Shown here piece by piece: positions 60,272 through 64,000 of a DNA stretch of 64,000 nucleotides. Each line of letters opens with the position of its first letter. Positions within the stretch are counted from its first letter, which is position 1. The stretch comes from Adineta steineri (lineage: Eukaryota; Rotifera; Eurotatoria; Adinetida; Adinetidae). The DNA lies in assembly GCA_905250115.1 (NCBI GenBank), contig CAJNOI010000026.1, forward strand, positions 151,566-215,565. Direction: 5' to 3'. The position numbers and the translations under genes are program-made. Under the pieces are notes generated by a model. The model was not told where the DNA came from and made no database searches. It saw only the letters and a list, made by a program, of their open reading frames with translations.

Positions 60272-61557
60272 TGATTTGAGAATTTCAGATGATCAGTTAG
60301 TTTATTGATTTACAGGCTAGAAACTGGAAAAAGAATGAAACTAAATTGAAGAGAAACGCTGTATGACAGACAGCAAAAAAAATTTTTTTTTGGTATGAGA
60401 CACGTGGAAGCCAAAGAGCAAGGAAAATAATTTTCTCTTTCATTATCGACAAGGTCATAGAATTACTTCGTGTAATTTTAGTGATCGAGTGTCACGGTCA
60501 TATTTAAAAAACGAATACTTTCAAGTGAAGTATTAAAATATTATGATCTAAAATTCGATCAGCATAAGAAAGATAAGGCAAGCGATTTTTTTCACAATAT
60601 CATTCCATATCAATAAAAATCACAATTAAAAATATTATTTTCGATGTCGTACTTATCACTTTTGTCATGTAATTAATTCTTCATATAACTCATGTCATCT
60701 ATCTAAATTAAAATCTTAAAATATTTTAATATTTTAGGGTGTGATTGAGATTAGGAGAGGTCATACTGATACTCAAACACCTGCATCTACCCGCACACTC
60801 ACATCCTTTCAGAATTCTCCTAATGATGATCACTATTAGGAAAAAAATATATTCATAAAAAACATGAAAATATCATTAATACTCAGCGACCTCTTAGATT
60901 AATAGATATCCATTAAGATGTATAATTTACTTAAAATAGCTAAACTGTTTCTTATAGTAAAATAGTCTTTAACTAAAACTTATAATTTTATTTAAAAATT
61001 TAAGACGATAGATGGCGTATTTCTGCCAAGTTCGAAAAATGAATTTTTAAATATTTATGGTTTGAATTTTTTTTTAAAATCAAAAAAAGATATTAGTCGA
61101 ATTAATATTTAAAAAAACTTTTAAATCGATAAATAACAGATGAGTATTTTGACATATAAAATTGAAAAAATGAGTAATAAAACTGATGAAGCAGAACGCT
61201 TGCTTAACACAATCTGTTATCTATACTTAATTGATGTAATAGTATTTATACTAAACTTTTAATATGTAGTTTTCTATATATCTATATCGTGCATTTAAAA
61301 CGAATACTTGCATAGTATTAATGAAGGTAAAGCTTATTTTTAATCCATGTTGAGATATAATCTATAAGTAAAGGTTTCGTTTTATTCGTACATTTCAAGT
61401 AATAATAATCGGTTGGTTGAGTTCACGCGCTTTTCTTCATCTTGTTTGAAATAAATCGAGAAATATTTGATCATTAATTCAATCAGACAATAAGTAGTCT
61501 TTCTTTTATATATTCAGATATTTTTATTGCAGCACTCTTTAATTTTCTCCACAAAAA
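60272..61557. other. divergent promoter region
   Basis: 1.3 kb between divergent genes, A+T-rich. Contains one G-tract/C-tract hairpin repeat (60736-60807). Nothing else recognised. Confidence 0.45.
60736..60807. repeat. G-tract/C-tract hairpin repeat
   Basis: AGGGTGTGATTGAG is followed by CTCAAACACCTGC and ACCCGCACACTCACATCCT. The outer arms pair GGGTGTGA with TCACA..CCC-type sequence. Confidence 0.5.
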
Positions 61558-64000
61558 ATGCTTCCGTCCATTATTTTTGCTACTATCTTATATTTTCTAT
61601 TGATTCCAATAACAAAATCAAATACAAATTCTTTAACATCAATTGTAATTCAAGTTAATGGTGATTGTAAGATACTTGCTGATATAATTGCTCAAGAACA
61701 TGGATATCGTTATGTTCGACAGGTTTAATTTAATATTCTAGTATTAAATAAATATTTTAATAAAATATATATTTATTTAGATTTTTGATGGTTTTTGTGA
61801 AATTGAAGAAGATCCAGCATCTCATAATTATAGACGACATCGTCGAGCTACAGGACAAAATATTGATCCAGTTGAAAGTCTTCGTGATCATGAAAAAGTA
61901 CATGAAATAAAATATTTATTTATTTTTTCATGTGTTTCTCTTCAGGTTGCATGGGCTGAAAAGCAAACTCCAAAAATAAGACAAAAACGTGAATTTGAAT
62001 TTCAAGATCCTGAATGGAATAATATGTGGTATTTGGTAAGAATAGTTGTTGATGTCTATATCACTAGGAACTTGTTTTTTCTTATATCTAGATGCGACAT
62101 TTACATACGCCTAGTTTACCAGATTTAAATGTTACCGGTGCTTGGAAAATGGGTTATACAGGTCGAGGACGAGTTGTAACGTTTCTCGATGATGGCTTAG
62201 AATTTGATCATCCAGATTTACAAGAAAATTATGTTCGTATATATTAAAATTGTGTTTGACGTTTGCAAAAAAAAAGAATTTCTTTTTCTTTTAATAGGAT
62301 CATGAAGCCAGTACAGATATTAATGGTAATGACGATGATCCATCACCACGTTATGAACCAACGAATGAAAATGCGTCAGTAGATACTATTTGAATTAGTT
62401 TGTATAGAAAAATAATTTTTTCTTTAGACATGGCACTCGATGTGCTGGTGAAGTATCAGCAAAACCAAATAATCAAGTATGTGGAGTTGGAATTGCTTAT
62501 CATGCTCGAGTCGGTGGTGTTCGAATGTTAGATGGTGATGTTACAGATAGTGTTGAAGCACGATCGATTAGTCATCGACCTGATCATATAGAAATTTATT
62601 CAGCTAGTTGGTAAACCAGATTTTTCTAAAAACATTTGTTTTCTTTTTATTAGTATAATTATTTCGTATGTTCAGGGGACCCACTGATTCCGGTACTGAA
62701 GTTGATGGACCTGGTGTGTTAGCTTCAAAAGCATTTGAAGATGGTATTTTAAAGGTGAGTGAATGAAATTATTATAAATCTATATACTATTTTATTGAAA
62801 TATAGGGTCGAGATGGAAAAGGATCGATCTTTGTTTGGGCAAGTGGTAATGGTGGTCGATCTGGAGATTCATGTTCTTGTGATGGTTATATAACTTCTAT
62901 ATACACAGTATGTTTTATAGTATTAACAGATATGCAGTTCTAATGAATATTTTTGTATTTCTTTGTTAGATTGCGATTAGTTCTACAACTGAAACGGGAC
63001 GTGTACCATGGTACCTTGAAGAATGTCCTGCTACTCTTGCTACAGCATATAGCAATGGGTTAACAAATGATAATGATCATGAAATTGTCAGTTATTGATT
63101 TTTAATATACTCTTCGTTTATTATTATATGTTTTTTTTAAAGATTACAACCGACTTACATCATGGTTGTACAACTCATTTCAGTGGTACATCAGCAGCAG
63201 CTCCATTAGCTGCAGCTATTTATGCTCTTGTTCTTGAAGCCAAGTATTTTCTTCCAAGATGTTTTTGTTTTAATATGTACAGAACATAATTCATATTTTT
63301 CTAGTCCTAATTTAACATGGCGTGATATTATGTACTTAACAGTTCTTAGTTCTCGTGCATATGCTATTCCATCAAATACACAAATTATTCAAAATGCAGC
63401 TGGATTTAATGGTAAAATAATTTTTATTTTATTATCTCTTTATTGTTATATTTTTCTTTTTAAAGTAAGCAGTAGATATGGTTTTGGTCTTATGGATGCT
63501 GGTTTAATGACATGGTATGCATCTGGTTGGAAAAATGTTCCACCTATGTCTACATGTAAAACAAATATTATGAATCCGAATATGACTATAGAATCTAATT
63601 CAAGTAAAATATTCTCAGTTGATGTAACAGAATGTCAAACTAGTAACGATGTTAAACGTCAAGTGAATTATATTGAACAAGTACAAATATTTATAACTTT
63701 AACAGCTCAAAATCGAGGACAAACAGAAATTTATCTTTATTCGCCATCAAATACAAAAACACAAATTTTACCAGTTAGAAAAAAATAAATGTTTCAATTT
63801 CGATTTAAACTGATACTTTTTATTGTAGAAACGAAAGAATGATCATAGTGAAGATGGTTTTGAAAATTGGCCTTTTCTAACAGTACAATTATGGGGTGAA
63901 CGACCACATGGAAAATGGAATCTACAAGTATTTAATACAGGTGAAGGATCAGGTAAAAATATATAGAATCTATAATTCCTTACATATTCATTCCCACAAT
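61558..64000 (+). CDS. furin/kexin-like proprotein convertase (3' end beyond window)
   Basis: Calcium-dependent serine protease of the secretory pathway that cleaves precursors after basic residues. Thirteen exons are visible: 61558-61722, 61781-61897, 61946-62035, 62092-62232, 62298-62374, 62428-62610, 62676-62754, 62806-62907, 62970-63086, 63143-63243, 63305-63411, 63466-63773 and 63829-63952, and the frame continues past the end. A signal peptide (1-21) and prodomain are followed by the self-cleavage site RQKR at 106-109, preceded by a secondary basic site RRHRR. The catalytic triad is Asp157 (FLDDGLE), His198 (HGTRCAGE) and Ser374 (SGTSAAAP), with the oxyanion Asn299 in ASGNGG, as in furin. 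After the catalytic domain comes the P domain ([17 protein letters not shown]). Introns are 48-65 nt. Whether a membrane segment or Cys-rich tail follows lies outside the window, so furin versus PC subtype is open. Confidence 0.94.

Overview
The window looks like a piece of a bdelloid rotifer genome (Adineta/Rotaria type). The DNA is about 70% A+T. Genes have many very short GT-AG introns, almost all 46-65 nt. The gene set is animal (proteasome alpha-5, furin-like convertase, GH31 glucosidase, 7TM receptors) mixed with families typical of bdelloids or otherwise rare in animals: a SABATH-type methyltransferase, a hydantoinase/DUF917 fusion, an ADP-ribosyltransferase with TPRs, and duplicated Cys-rich secreted proteins. 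Degenerate TGTGGG hexamer tracts also occur, the repeat reported for bdelloid telomeres. Species cannot be fixed from the sequence alone.

Layout. 1.3-2.6 kb: astacin-like metalloprotease (+). 3.7-9.5 kb: compact minus-strand cluster of three genes (2OG-Fe(II) oxygenase-like protein, PSMA5, a Gln/Asp-rich protein of unknown role). 11.8-22.2 kb (+): 7TM receptor, RING/TRAF-zinc-finger protein with an extra C-terminal domain, 16-exon GH31 alpha-glucosidase with trefoil domain, second 7TM receptor. 23.6-26.9 kb (+): hydantoinase/oxoprolinase-DUF917 fusion. 27.1-39.7 kb: an inverted pair of Cys-rich secreted-protein genes, the left copy cut by a 100-N gap, enclosing an ADP-ribosyltransferase-TPR gene with an in-frame TAG, an SDR oxidoreductase, a small Ser/Lys-rich gene and an esterase. 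40.2-48.2 kb: direct duplication of a FUT8-like fucosyltransferase gene on the minus strand. Between the copies lie decayed gene fragments (an ABC-transporter piece and an unrecognised gene) and tandem repeats. 48.2-54.5 kb: mostly non-coding, with the second copy of the small Ser/Lys-rich gene. 54.5-60.3 kb (-): SABATH-type methyltransferase and a 2H phosphoesterase. 61.6 kb to the end (+): furin/kexin-like proprotein convertase, running off the window.

The genes do not form one pathway. The main themes are recent segmental duplication (three gene pairs: two direct, one inverted), small mobile or hairpin repeats, and possible laterally acquired enzymes. Two observations are especially clean. 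One is a 191-bp hAT-like element with an 8-bp target duplication whose empty site survives in the paralogous arm. The other is a nonsense codon exactly between the catalytic and TPR halves of the ADP-ribosyltransferase. Exon joins were deduced by hand from splice sites and reading phase; no transcript data were available.
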